Shown piece after piece: positions 42,041 to 51,755 of a stretch of DNA of 64,000 nt (position 1 is the stretch's first letter; the number at the start of each line of letters is the position of its first letter). Both the position numbers and the translations under genes were made by a program. This DNA comes from Candidatus Parcubacteria bacterium (GTDB lineage Bacteria; Patescibacteria; ABY1; UBA1558; GWA2-36-10): NCBI GenBank assembly GCA_018669975.1, contig JABHSK010000001.1, positions 1 to 64,000 of the forward strand, read 5' to 3'. Below the pieces are notes generated by a model. It did no database searches, was not told the origin of the DNA, and was given only the letters and a program-made list of their open reading frames with translations.

Positions 42041-42069
42041 AATTTATCATAAAAAATGAGCTTTGTCGA
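42041..42069 (-). promoter_or_regulatory. TCGACA-N17-TAAATT promoter
   Basis: On the minus strand TCGACA (42064-42069) and TAAATT (42041-42046) have a 17-nt spacer, upstream of the 41383-dnaX operon. Confidence 0.65.
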
Positions 42070-42109
42070 GTTCAGTATTTCTATTAAAAATACCGTAATT
42101 TAGCCTTTT

Positions 42110-42137
42110 AAAAAACCCTTGTTTTTAAGGGTTTTTT
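42110..42137 (-). terminator. Terminator of the fused ATPase gene
   Basis: AAAAAACCCTT and AAGGGTTTTTT form an 11-bp stem with T6 on the minus strand, 20 nt after the stop. Confidence 0.85.
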
Positions 42138-42157
42138 GGTATAACAATTAATTGATT

Positions 42158-44617
42158 TTAAACTATAACTCGTTGGCTAATTTCATTCTCCACAATGGAT
42201 CGTTCACGACCATATTTTAACCTGGAAAGATCCTTAATAGCCTTGGCTAATTCAAAGTTACCTTTTTCTGGATAAATAGGTTGAAAGTTAAATGCTGGCG
42301 GATTTTGATTATCGATCAAGAGCTTGATATAACAAGTATACTTTGGCATATTAACTAAATCATACTGAGAAACCACAGGTGCCATCTGCTTAGATATCAA
42401 CTCTGCGTCTTCTACGCCAATACGATAAGAAATTATTGTACCAACATTACCAAAAATAGCATCTTTAACGCTGGTGTCGCCACCCTTGGTTAATTGAGCT
42501 ATAAACTGATGTGCTAAAATAAGACTCAATTTATATTTTCTAGCTTCTGATAAAATAATAGAAATACTATCGGTAATAACATTTTGAAATTCATCAATGT
42601 ATAGATAAAAATCATTTCTTTCTTCCTCTGGAATATCGACTCTACTCATAGCAGCAAACAAAAGTTTACCTATTACTATCATACCTATTAGATTGCTGTT
42701 CATCTCACCAATTTTACCTTTGGACAAGTTGACTAGAATAATCTTGTTGCTATCCATGGCCTCCCGAAAATTAAAAGCACTTTTCTGCTGAGCAATAATT
42801 GGTCTAATAGTATCATTTGATATAAAGGGTGTCAGTTTACTAGTAATGTAAGGGACCATGTTAGCTAGAGATGCTTCGCCGCCAGCCTTCTGTGCCTCTT
42901 TTTCCCAAAAATCTTTAGCGAACTTATTTTTAATTTTTGATAATTTATGTTTACGATACTCCTCATCAGCTAGTACTCTCGGAATTTCTAAAAGAGTAGC
43001 ACCAGACTCTCTGTCATCCAATATCAACAACATGGCATTTCTCATGTACTGCTCAAACATAGGTCCACCAGTAGCCTTAAGATCATACAATTTATCAAAA
43101 ATAGCAATCATTTCATTAATAACAAAACCTTTCTCCTCATCGTTATTATACTCGAGCATATTCATGCCCATAGGTCGCTCTACGTCTGACGGATCAAAAA
43201 CTATAACGTCCTCTGCCCTTTCCTTTGGTACATGACTAAGGACTTTCTCTACCAAATCACCATGTGGATCAATTAAACAGACTCCTCTACCAGCTTCAAT
43301 ATCTTGAATTAGCAGACTTTCCAAGAAAACGGATTTACCAGTACCGGTCTGGCCAATTTCATATATATGACGACGTCTATCAGCTTGTGTAATGCGTACC
43401 TTGGTGTCTTTGCCACGATAATTATTAATACCCAAAACAATACCTTCTGTAGGCATGTTAGCTGGCACTGGAGCCTTAACAGCCTCTAACCAGTCTATAT
43501 TTGGTGTTTCAGTGGTTGCTAGCGGTAAATGGACTACACTAGTCATTTCTTCAGAGTTTAAAACAAGACGATTCTTTGGCAGATAATGTCTGTATATAAA
43601 ATGCCTAATAATCTCATCTGGCTTTTTGGGAATCAGGGCTCGAAAACTATTACCAAATTCATAAATATTATACTGACTATAACTATTCATGATATCAGAT
43701 AAAATCAAATTGGATCGTTGAGCATCTTTAGTAGAGACTATTATTCTAATATTAACATCTAAGCCTGACTTGGAAGTCTTTTCTTCCATAACTTTGGCTT
43801 TTTCTTGTTCCATTGATGATAATTGATATTTCTCTGGTACCTGTGTTGCTGGGTCCTTTTCCTTGGCTCCTTGAGTATTAAAAAAACTAAACACAAACCC
43901 AAAACCTTTGGCAGCCTTGGCGAAACCACCGACTCCACCCTCTTTATTTAGAGCGTCACCATAACTCATACCCTGGTGCATATTTCTAGCTATCTTACGT
44001 CCCCTGTCGTGCCATTTCTTTGGTGCAGATCTAAATACGTATTGCACCACAGCCGATTCATCCTCTGTTAATTTACTCAGACTATTAGTAATACTCTCCA
44101 GTGGATCTATTTCAAAATTACGATATGTCTTGATAGGTAAACTAAAATCATTAGCAAAGCGCAAAGCACCAGCAGCTACTTGACTATTAATATTGAAAGG
44201 ATTGTAATCATTAACCTCTTCAAAATACACCTTAGGATAAACAGCTTGAATCTGCTGAACAAAAAAATCTTTATATCGCCCTGGCAAAGCAATATAAAAA
44301 CTTATCAAGCCATTGAGAGAAACTATCTCCATAGAAAATAAATCTGCCCGACCGCTGAAACCACCTTTTTCTGCCTTTAATCCAGATAGAGAAGCAAATA
44401 GGGTTTCTATTTTCCCTAAAGCATTTTGAATGTATTCTTTGGTTAGCTCCTCTTTTTCTTGTTTAGTATATTTAGGAATTTTAACTACTAGAATAGTTAA
44501 ATCTAACTCTTTGTTAACTCCGCCTTGTTTTTTAGATAACAAAAACCATACAGCTAATATAACAGCAATAATAATTAAAACTATTATCATAATTATAACA
44601 AGGGCTGCTGGATCCAT
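42158..44617 (-). CDS. HerA/VirB4-like secretion ATPase, fused form
   Basis: The protein has 819 residues. One N-terminal TM (about 5-27) is followed by a membrane-proximal domain (35-370) homologous to the 24099 protein. The motor domain has P-loop GQTGTGKS (near 425), LIDPHGDLVEKVL, LYIDEFQNV and the VGTIISYRIG segment, homologous to the 22311 protein. It has no zinc finger. It is probably a hexameric motor of a type IV-like secretion or pilus system. It follows the Pro/Glu-rich 44626 gene by 8 nt. Confidence 0.88.
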   Translation of the reverse strand: MDPAALVIIMIIVLIIIAVILAVWFLLSKKQGGVNKELDLTILVVKIPKYTKQEKEELTKEYIQNALGKIETLFASLSGLKAEKGGFSGRADLFSMEIVSLNGLISFYIALPGRYKDFFVQQIQAVYPKVYFEEVNDYNPFNINSQVAAGALRFANDFSLPIKTYRNFEIDPLESITNSLSKLTEDESAVVQYVFRSAPKKWHDRGRKIARNMHQGMSYGDALNKEGGVGGFAKAAKGFGFVFSFFNTQGAKEKDPATQVPEKYQLSSMEQEKAKVMEEKTSKSGLDVNIRIIVSTKDAQRSNLILSDIMNSYSQYNIYEFGNSFRALIPKKPDEIIRHFIYRHYLPKNRLVLNSEEMTSVVHLPLATTETPNIDWLEAVKAPVPANMPTEGIVLGINNYRGKDTKVRITQADRRRHIYEIGQTGTGKSVFLESLLIQDIEAGRGVCLIDPHGDLVEKVLSHVPKERAEDVIVFDPSDVERPMGMNMLEYNNDEEKGFVINEMIAIFDKLYDLKATGGPMFEQYMRNAMLLILDDRESGATLLEIPRVLADEEYRKHKLSKIKNKFAKDFWEKEAQKAGGEASLANMVPYITSKLTPFISNDTIRPIIAQQKSAFNFREAMDSNKIILVNLSKGKIGEMNSNLIGMIVIGKLLFAAMSRVDIPEEERNDFYLYIDEFQNVITDSISIILSEARKYKLSLILAHQFIAQLTKGGDTSVKDAIFGNVGTIISYRIGVEDAELISKQMAPVVSQYDLVNMPKYTCYIKLLIDNQNPPAFNFQPIYPEKGNFELAKAIKDLSRLKYGRERSIVENEISQRVIV

Positions 44618-44625
44618 AATTTTTA

Positions 44626-45111
44626 TTATTTGTTTTTATATAAGTTTACTATCTTTTCAGCTTTAATCTTAGCCTCCCTTTCTAGATAGTGTGCATTTAC
44701 TTGAGGAATAATTCGTAACCAATTTAATATCAAATCAAGCACCTGCCTTGTCTTTACTTTAGTCTGTTGCATTAAAGTAGAGATATTCATTACAGTTTGC
44801 TCACCTTCTGCTTTAAATCTTGCCTGTGTAGCTACATCCATAGATAAAAAAGCCTTATCCATGTCCTCTGACAAAACTGCTTCTATTTTTTCAGGTGGCA
44901 CCACACCCTGAACAATTGGCGCGGGAGCCTGAGTGGTACTTTCTGGCAAAACTACACTTGGTTGAGCAACCTCGGTTACCTGTTCAGTTATCTGCTCTGG
45001 GGCTTTTTCTGGCTTCTGCTCTTGAGCACCCTCTTGCTTAGGAGTTACTGGAGCTTGCTCGGGACTTGCCTGAGGAACTTCTATATTTGGTTGTGGGTTT
45101 ATACCTTGCAT
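44626..45111 (-). CDS. Pro/Glu/Gln-rich protein upstream of the secretion ATPase
   Basis: The protein has 161 residues. The first 75 are low complexity (Pro, Glu, Gln, Val). The rest is helical, with VLSEDMDKAFLSMD, then LDLILNWLRIIPQVNAHYLEREAKIKAEKI. No TM or Cys. I recognise no family; it may be an adaptor for the ATPase encoded next. TATAAT within TGTTATAAT (complement of 45118-45126) ends 6 nt before the ATG, so the mRNA is predicted to be leaderless. Confidence 0.65.
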   Translation of the reverse strand: MQGINPQPNIEVPQASPEQAPVTPKQEGAQEQKPEKAPEQITEQVTEVAQPSVVLPESTTQAPAPIVQGVVPPEKIEAVLSEDMDKAFLSMDVATQARFKAEGEQTVMNISTLMQQTKVKTRQVLDLILNWLRIIPQVNAHYLEREAKIKAEKIVNLYKNK

Positions 45112-45148
45112 GGACTTATTATAACAGCTTTTAGTATTTTAGGTAAGT

Positions 45149-45592
45149 TTAAATATCACTAACAGCCTTTATTTTGTCAATTACTTGATCTCTATTTTTA
45201 GTACCAGTTATATAAAATTTACGCTCGTTTACTAATAAACAAATATTATTAAGTCCGTGAGTAGAAATTTCTCTAATATTTTTTACTGAAACCGACCCTT
45301 CAGGTTTCCAATTTTGTTTATTTATAGCTTTTAAAAATAAAATTCGCCTATTGGTCAGTAAATAAACATTATTTTTTGATATTAGTTGTCTGGCTAATAC
45401 AAAAATCAAAACTATTACCAAAGTCAGCCATAACCAAATGCCCTGCCGCCCAGCGTGCCACATAGGAAAAAGCATAAAAAAAGCCAGGATCAAGAGAATA
45501 AAAATAAAATAAACCTTGTATGCCTGGTTATTTATCCGAATGACATATTTTAGCTCTTCCTTATTATTCAAAAATTTGCTAAAATTATTCAT
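45149..45592 (-). CDS. Bacterial PH-like domain membrane protein
   Basis: The product has 147 residues from ATG at 45592; a TTG seven codons earlier is less likely. Two membrane helices (about 22-42 and 47-66) precede a bPH-type beta domain with NVYLLTNRRILFL and the ending KFYITGTKNRDQVIDKIK. It is like YdbT/YvcR-type PH proteins; the function is unknown. Its start lies 3 nt from the divergent start of a tiny plus-strand ORF. Confidence 0.75.
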   Translation of the reverse strand: MNNFSKFLNNKEELKYVIRINNQAYKVYFIFILLILAFFMLFPMWHAGRQGIWLWLTLVIVLIFVLARQLISKNNVYLLTNRRILFLKAINKQNWKPEGSVSVKNIREISTHGLNNICLLVNERKFYITGTKNRDQVIDKIKAVSDI

Positions 45593-45595
45593 GTT

Positions 45596-45691
45596 ATGAA
45601 AAGAAAAACTCAAAAAATACTTTGGACCATAGTGTCCATATTCATCATACTGTCTATGATACTTTGGACAGTAGGTATTGCTTATAGTTAA
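45596..45691 (+). CDS. 31-residue single-TM peptide
   Basis: ATG at 45596 to TAA at 45691. The peptide is MKRKTQKILW followed by an uninterrupted hydrophobic helix ending WTVGIAYS. The Lys/Arg start and single span make a convincing inner-membrane micropeptide, perhaps with a structural or regulatory role in secretion. It fills the gap between lepA and the PH-domain gene on the opposite strand. I see no SD and no clear promoter, so this is a candidate only. Confidence 0.45.
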   Translation: MKRKTQKILWTIVSIFIILSMILWTVGIAYS

Positions 45692-45692
45692 T

Positions 45693-47459
45693 TTAACGTT
45701 TAAGAACTGCTAAATAAGCTTCCTGGGGAATTTCAACTTTTCCAGCTTTACCCATTCTTTTTTTACCTTTTTTCTGCTTTTCTAAAAGCTTTCTTTTTCT
45801 GGTTACGTCACCACCATATAACTTGGCAGTTACATCTTTACGTAAAGCAGGAATTCTTTCAGAGGCTACAATTTTTCCACCTATAGCTGCTTGTAATTTT
45901 ATTACAAATTGACTTCGAGGTAGCACCTCTTTTAATTTTTTAACAATAGCCTTACCAACTCTATGTGCTTGATCTCTATAGACTAAACTAGTCAGAGCTT
46001 CTGTGGGGTGTTCAGCTACCAAAATATCCATTTTAACTAAGTCACACTTTCGATAATCAGCAAAATCATAATTAAGAGATGCGTATCCTGATGATACGCT
46101 TTTTATTTTATCGTAAAAGTCTACTAAAATGCTAGCTAGGGGTATGCTATAGCGTAAAATAAGTCGGTTCTCGTCTATATATTCAGTGTCTTTGGAAATA
46201 CCATTCTTCTCAACAATATAAGACATCAAACCGCCAACATATTCTTTTGGAGTAACTACTTCGATATCCATAAACGGCTCTTCAATGTAGTCAATATGAC
46301 TTTGATCTGGCATGTCTGCTGGTGAAGTTAATGCTTTTTGTTCTCCATTTTGTAAATACAATTTATAGGCAACCGTTGGTGTGGTTACTATTAATTCTAA
46401 ATTAAACTCGCGACTTAATCTTTCCTGAAAAATTTCTAAGTGTAATAAACCTAGAAAACCACAACGGTAACCAAAGCCTAGGGCCTGAGAGCTAGCTGGC
46501 TCAAAGACTAAACTAGAATCACTGAGCTTTAATTTTAAAATAGCTTCACGTAGTCTTTGGTAATCGTTACCTTCTTGAGGAAAAATACCAGCATAGACCA
46601 TGGGCTTAATAGCCTTGTAACCAGGCAAGGATGCTGTATCACTTCCTTTTTGCACAATAGTATCTCCGACTTGGGCTTTTTCTAAATTTTTAATACCTGT
46701 CACTAAATAACCCGTTTCACCATTTTCTAATTTACCTGAACTAACCCAATGTGGTTTAAAAAAACCAACATCTAAAACTTCACTCTCTTCGCCTGTAGCT
46801 ATAAACTTAATTTTATCTCCCTTGATAATAGAACCACCAAAAACACGAACATAAATTACTACACCTCGATACTCATCATAGGTAGAGTCAAAAATCAAAG
46901 CTTGTAACTTTTCATTTTTACTCTTGGGTGCTGGCACTTTATCAATTATGGCTTGTAGAATATCTTCTACTCCCTGTCCAGTCTTGGCAGAGGTCATTAG
47001 TATGTCTTCTTTTTTACAACCTAGTAAATTTACTATTTCCTTACTGACTTTTCCTACATCAGCAGCTGGCAAATCTATTTTATTTATAACTGGAATAATT
47101 TCTAAATTTTGCTCCATAGCTAAATATAAATTAGCCAAAGTCTGCGCCTCTATGCCTTGCGTGGCGTCTATCAACAAAATAGCTCCTTCAACGGCAGCTA
47201 GAGATCTTGATACCTCGTAGGTAAAATCTACATGACCAGGAGTGTCAATTAAATTTAAAATAAAGCCATGCCATTCCATTCTGGCTGGCTGTAGTTTGAT
47301 AGTTATACCACGCTCTCTCTCTAGTTCCATTTGATCTAACAACTGTTCTTTCATCTTGCGTTTCTCCACTGTTTTAGTCACCTCTAACATTCTATCTGCT
47401 AGGGTAGACTTGCCGTGATCAATATGAGCAATGATACAGAAATTTCTTAGTTTATTCAT
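45693..47459 (-). CDS. lepA: Elongation factor 4 (LepA)
   Basis: The protein has 588 residues. G motifs AHIDHGKSTL (11-20), DTPGH and NKID are present, with the EF-G-like domains II, III and V and the unique LepA C-terminal domain (KQKKGKKRMGKAGKVEIPQEAYLAVLKR region). It back-translocates or stabilises stalled ribosomes. It is the last gene of a DUF4012-murJ-lepA run (4-nt gap). Confidence 0.97.
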   Translation of the reverse strand: MNKLRNFCIIAHIDHGKSTLADRMLEVTKTVEKRKMKEQLLDQMELERERGITIKLQPARMEWHGFILNLIDTPGHVDFTYEVSRSLAAVEGAILLIDATQGIEAQTLANLYLAMEQNLEIIPVINKIDLPAADVGKVSKEIVNLLGCKKEDILMTSAKTGQGVEDILQAIIDKVPAPKSKNEKLQALIFDSTYDEYRGVVIYVRVFGGSIIKGDKIKFIATGEESEVLDVGFFKPHWVSSGKLENGETGYLVTGIKNLEKAQVGDTIVQKGSDTASLPGYKAIKPMVYAGIFPQEGNDYQRLREAILKLKLSDSSLVFEPASSQALGFGYRCGFLGLLHLEIFQERLSREFNLELIVTTPTVAYKLYLQNGEQKALTSPADMPDQSHIDYIEEPFMDIEVVTPKEYVGGLMSYIVEKNGISKDTEYIDENRLILRYSIPLASILVDFYDKIKSVSSGYASLNYDFADYRKCDLVKMDILVAEHPTEALTSLVYRDQAHRVGKAIVKKLKEVLPRSQFVIKLQAAIGGKIVASERIPALRKDVTAKLYGGDVTRKRKLLEKQKKGKKRMGKAGKVEIPQEAYLAVLKR

Positions 47460-47463
47460 AACC

Positions 47464-49050
47464 TTAACTTTTGCCGTTCTTAAACAGCAATAATGACTTT
47501 TTTAACATTCTTTTTACTATATCTATTTCTTCAAGTTTAAATACTATACCTAAAATAAGATAAGCTAGCAAGCCCGCTAGGCCTGCCCCAAATCCCTGAA
47601 TAAAAATACCCCAGCCAGTATACATATCAACAAATTTAGATAAGATATGTAGCACAGCATAGGCCACGTAGCCAGCTAATAAAGCATTAACTGCTATCTT
47701 GTTCAAGGAATTGAGTATCTTAGCATGATCGATGTTTTGAACACGAAAATGTAACACAATATATAACAAAAACATATTAATGATACTGGATATTGAAAAA
47801 GCTAAACCTAGGCCGACAACACCCATGTTTTTAGATAATAACCAAGATAATATAATATTAATTAATATACTAAAAATACTAATGCTCATCGGTGTCTTAG
47901 TGTCTTCATGGGCATAAAAAGATCTAGCCAATAGTGGGATTAATCCTTGAGCAAATATAGACAGTGCAAAAAATCCCAAAGTTTGAGCCGTATAATAGGT
48001 GTTGTTCCAATCAAATGCACCTGTGCCCAGAATAACCCTGACAATTTGTGCCCTTAATACAACGGTTAATATAGAAATTGGCACCAACAAAAATAAAATT
48101 CTACGTAAACTAATAGAAAAATTTACTGCAAAAAGCTGTTCATTTTTTTCACTAACAGCTTGAGTGAAGGTTGGAAAAACAGCCACTGCCAAAGATACTG
48201 CAAATAAACTAATCGGTAGACTCTGAAGATTGTTAGCTAAATTAAACACGGCAATACTACCAACTGACAAAGTAGATGCAATCATAGTAATGGCTACTAA
48301 ATTTATTTGCCCAGCAGCTAAACCAATGGTTCGGGGCAGCATTAATTTAAGTACTCGCCGAAGCTTTTTATCAAAACGTAAATTAAAATTATAACGCCAA
48401 CCATTTTTCATTACTTCCGGTAATTGTACCAACAAATGCATGACTGCTCCTATAAACACACCCCAGGCTAAACCAACTAGTCCAAATATAGGATAGAAAA
48501 GTACAATACCAATGATAATACCAATATTATAAAAACTGGCGGCCATAGAAAAACTAAAAAACTTTTTCCAAGAATTAAGAATGCCACCAATAAGGTTTGA
48601 GGCAACGAAGAATATAATAGCCAACAACATAACCCTAGTTAGCGAGCCAGTTTGTTCTAATTGCCACTGACTAAAACCTGGGGTCAGATAAGGCATTATC
48701 TGTGGCGTAAAAATAAAAGCTACAACAACTAGAGCTCCAATAAATATTAAAAGGAAGTTTAAAACTGAGTTGGCTAATATTAAACCATCTTTTTTATCTT
48801 TCAGCCAGGCTTTTTGAAACACAGGAATAAAAGCTGAAGTTAAAGCGCCTAACACCAAAGTATTAAAAATTAAATCTGGCAAACGAAAAGAAGCATAATA
48901 AATATCTGATAATTCACTGGCACCAAAATTATGGGCAATCATCCTCTCTCTTAGCAAACCAAATAATTTGGACAAAAATGAAAAGAAGGCGATTAAAAAA
49001 GCACCTCCTGTGACTGAATTATTTATTTTGAACCACAATTTATGCCACAT
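47464..49050 (-). CDS. murJ: Lipid II flippase MurJ
   Basis: The protein has 528 residues and about 14 membrane helices, of the MATE/MVF fold. The N-terminal segment LSKLFGLLRERMIAHNFGASELSDIYYASFRLPDL is the MurJ signature, with conserved Arg and Asp residues in helices 1-2. It flips lipid II for peptidoglycan. Its operon partner is the DUF4012 protein (6-nt gap), which links it to surface-glycan export as well. Confidence 0.94.
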   Translation of the reverse strand: MWHKLWFKINNSVTGGAFLIAFFSFLSKLFGLLRERMIAHNFGASELSDIYYASFRLPDLIFNTLVLGALTSAFIPVFQKAWLKDKKDGLILANSVLNFLLIFIGALVVVAFIFTPQIMPYLTPGFSQWQLEQTGSLTRVMLLAIIFFVASNLIGGILNSWKKFFSFSMAASFYNIGIIIGIVLFYPIFGLVGLAWGVFIGAVMHLLVQLPEVMKNGWRYNFNLRFDKKLRRVLKLMLPRTIGLAAGQINLVAITMIASTLSVGSIAVFNLANNLQSLPISLFAVSLAVAVFPTFTQAVSEKNEQLFAVNFSISLRRILFLLVPISILTVVLRAQIVRVILGTGAFDWNNTYYTAQTLGFFALSIFAQGLIPLLARSFYAHEDTKTPMSISIFSILINIILSWLLSKNMGVVGLGLAFSISSIINMFLLYIVLHFRVQNIDHAKILNSLNKIAVNALLAGYVAYAVLHILSKFVDMYTGWGIFIQGFGAGLAGLLAYLILGIVFKLEEIDIVKRMLKKSLLLFKNGKS

Positions 49051-49056
49051 GGTATT

Positions 49057-51681
49057 TTATTTTGTTGCTACAATAAATCCAAAGTACTGATCACGATTTA
49101 ACTGTTCACTATAGGTAACTAAGTTTTCAGTGATGCCTACATTATCTTCATTGTAAGCGTTCTTCCAAACAACTTTTAAATTATCTGGCACTAGAATTGA
49201 AGAGTTAAAGACAGTATTTTTACTTCCAGATTGAGACTGCACCAATAAACTATAATTATCTAGCTGTAAGTCATACTGAAAAATATTTTGTACCCAGTTG
49301 TTAACTAAAGGATCACTTAAATCTAACCTAAAAGGTAGTTTATACTTAACTAGAGCTGTCTGACTCTCACCTGGTTTGAGAGCTATCCAATTGGCAAAAA
49401 CAGTTTTATCTAAACTTTGGTAAATTTCAGTGTTTGAATTCATATCCACCATCTTTTCTTCCTCTTTAGCAACATCAACATCCAATTGAGCACCAGGCGC
49501 AGCAGTATTGAAATATGAATCTGGCAAACGATCAAAACCAATTGCTTCTATAAATTCGCTACCCAGAGGCACGTGTACACGAACATAGCTTACGTTGCCG
49601 CCCTCTATGCCGGCAAAAGGATTTTCTAGTGGTCCCCTGTTGATTCTAGTGATCTTTACTGTATTAATGATTTCACCATTAACGTTTATTTCTGCTTGAT
49701 GATCTATGGTTTGATAAATGTCATTGTCTGTCTTGCCGCCAGCAATATTGGTATTAATAACACTTAGGTAGTCCTTATCGCTAGTCATGATTTTTCCTGA
49801 CCAACCAAAGTCATTAATCCTACTTTGAATTTCTTGATTAGTAGAATACAACTGAATATCTTTACTGGCTAACATGCCAGCAAATACAGCAATGATATCT
49901 TTTTGTTTTTCTTGATTAGTCAACAATTTTTCTAAAACCTTAGGAACTAAATCAGAAATAATTGCCTTGGGTTTATTTTCTTCTTGATCATAATTAAGCT
50001 CAACTTCATCCTGCAAAACAGCGTACAAATTATCAGCGCTGATAGTAACACCATACTCTTCCATGGTGATTGGTCCTATCACTAACAATAATTCTCTTAA
50101 CACCTCGGCATTAATAGCAATTACACCATTGATGGAAGTGCCACTGGCATTTTCATACATGTTACCAATTTTCTCAGCAGAACTAGGAAAATCTGCCCAC
50201 CAATTTGCATCCCAAATATTAAAATATGGATTAATTAAAGATAAAGCCTGCGGTGCTTTGTATTTTATAACTTGACCAGCGTCAAGATCATAGGAGCCTC
50301 CTTTGGGTGTTTCTATATTATTTATATTACCCTGATAAACATCAAACATTGAAATGCTACCAATAAACCCCCCGGTAGCTCTTAATTCGTTATTGTTTTG
50401 GAAAAGTACTAGATATCTTTTTTCGGTATCATGCCCTAGCATATCTAATAGCAAAGTAAAAATATTATTTAAACTATGTAGATTTTCAACTGTGGCTGGC
50501 AAATAAGTTTTTAGATCTTCAAACTGTGGCCTTAAATTACTAGGTAAAGAATTAGTAGAAATACTAAATAAATCTTCTTCAGCTTTTTCTAAATAAGGCA
50601 GCACATCCTCTATCTGCTGATTTATAAAAACAATATACTCTGTTAAGTTTTCTTCTGATTGTATCTTTTGGTTCAAAATAGTAGCCGCCTGTGAAATATT
50701 AGTTGCTACTGTCAACATATTTCTGCTCAATGACAATGGTTTACCAACTACTGGTAATATAGATGCCACATTCAAAGACCACTCTTGATGCTGATTAAGC
50801 ACGGCCTGAGCCTGGCTAAAATCATCCAAAGCTTTTGTAAAGTCTTCTTGTGCTACTTGGTATGAATTTTCTGAAGCTGAAATAACACCAGCTTGTAAGT
50901 TGATTAAACCACTTTGGCCAAAATTCCACACCTTGTCTTTGTCATCTTGAATTTTACCAAATAATACTAGGCCCCTAATAGGTAATAATATTACTGCTAA
51001 AATTAAACCAAACACCAGAGCCTTGTTAGCAGCTGGAACCAAGCCTAAAGGTTGCCATTTAAACCCTTTGGGTAAACTTATATTTAAACGCGGTGTATGT
51101 TTAGGAAAATATAATTTTTCTTCACTATCGATCACCTCTTCATGCTTTATAACTGCTGGCACTATTGGCTGATTGGCTGGCTGGCTGATTTTGGTTGGTT
51201 GTTTTTTTACTTGAACTTGAGATAGTCTATTTTTCAAACCCAACTTAAACCGTGATGTCTTACTTGGTTGCTGAGCATAAGTCCTTTTGACCTTACTAAG
51301 ATCTAAAACATGACTTGATTTAAAAATTTCTTTATCTGATATTTCCTTAGCAAGAGCTTTCTTAACGACATGTTTTTTCTTGAGCTTAACTGTTTTCTTA
51401 ATAACAGTTTTTGATTTAAGTGTAGGTTTGGTTTTAGCAACCAATTTGGCTGGTGTAGCTACTTTTTCTTTTACAACCTCTTTTTTTATACTGGTTAATA
51501 TTTTATTGTATGACAAATCCTGCCTTATCAATTTATCTAGTTCGCCCAGAGCCTTAACTTTTTCTTTTTGCCTCTCTACAGGAGACTCTTCACTATCCAA
51601 AAGAAATTGATCAAGGTCATCAATCAAATCTTTTTTGAGCTCCTTTAGGTTGGATTTTTTTATTTTTCGAGTCTTTGACAT
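49057..51681 (-). CDS. DUF4012 surface protein
   Basis: The protein has 874 residues. A Lys-rich cytoplasmic part (1-215), one membrane helix (about 222-240) and a long extracytoplasmic domain contain the DUF4012 signature FQNNNELRATGGFIGSIS (near 428-445). The family occurs beside polysaccharide and glycosyltransferase genes in Gram-positives and CPR bacteria; its function is unknown. TATAAT in TGTTATAAT (51689-51697) ends 7 nt before the ATG, so it is predicted leaderless. The glycan operon's terminator lies just upstream. Confidence 0.9.
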   Translation of the reverse strand: MSKTRKIKKSNLKELKKDLIDDLDQFLLDSEESPVERQKEKVKALGELDKLIRQDLSYNKILTSIKKEVVKEKVATPAKLVAKTKPTLKSKTVIKKTVKLKKKHVVKKALAKEISDKEIFKSSHVLDLSKVKRTYAQQPSKTSRFKLGLKNRLSQVQVKKQPTKISQPANQPIVPAVIKHEEVIDSEEKLYFPKHTPRLNISLPKGFKWQPLGLVPAANKALVFGLILAVILLPIRGLVLFGKIQDDKDKVWNFGQSGLINLQAGVISASENSYQVAQEDFTKALDDFSQAQAVLNQHQEWSLNVASILPVVGKPLSLSRNMLTVATNISQAATILNQKIQSEENLTEYIVFINQQIEDVLPYLEKAEEDLFSISTNSLPSNLRPQFEDLKTYLPATVENLHSLNNIFTLLLDMLGHDTEKRYLVLFQNNNELRATGGFIGSISMFDVYQGNINNIETPKGGSYDLDAGQVIKYKAPQALSLINPYFNIWDANWWADFPSSAEKIGNMYENASGTSINGVIAINAEVLRELLLVIGPITMEEYGVTISADNLYAVLQDEVELNYDQEENKPKAIISDLVPKVLEKLLTNQEKQKDIIAVFAGMLASKDIQLYSTNQEIQSRINDFGWSGKIMTSDKDYLSVINTNIAGGKTDNDIYQTIDHQAEINVNGEIINTVKITRINRGPLENPFAGIEGGNVSYVRVHVPLGSEFIEAIGFDRLPDSYFNTAAPGAQLDVDVAKEEEKMVDMNSNTEIYQSLDKTVFANWIALKPGESQTALVKYKLPFRLDLSDPLVNNWVQNIFQYDLQLDNYSLLVQSQSGSKNTVFNSSILVPDNLKVVWKNAYNEDNVGITENLVTYSEQLNRDQYFGFIVATK

Positions 51682-51688
51682 TGACTAT

Positions 51689-51753
51689 ATTATAACAGGT
51701 TTTGTTTTAAAAACAAAATAAAAACCACTGTTAAACTTGCACTCATAACAATG
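51689..51753 (-). terminator. Glycan-operon terminator and DUF4012 extended -10
   Basis: On the minus strand CCATTGTTA/TAACAGTGG is followed by a T-rich tract, and 30 nt later by TGTTATAAT (complement of 51689-51697), 7 nt before the DUF4012 ATG. Confidence 0.65.
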
Positions 51754-51755
51754 GC

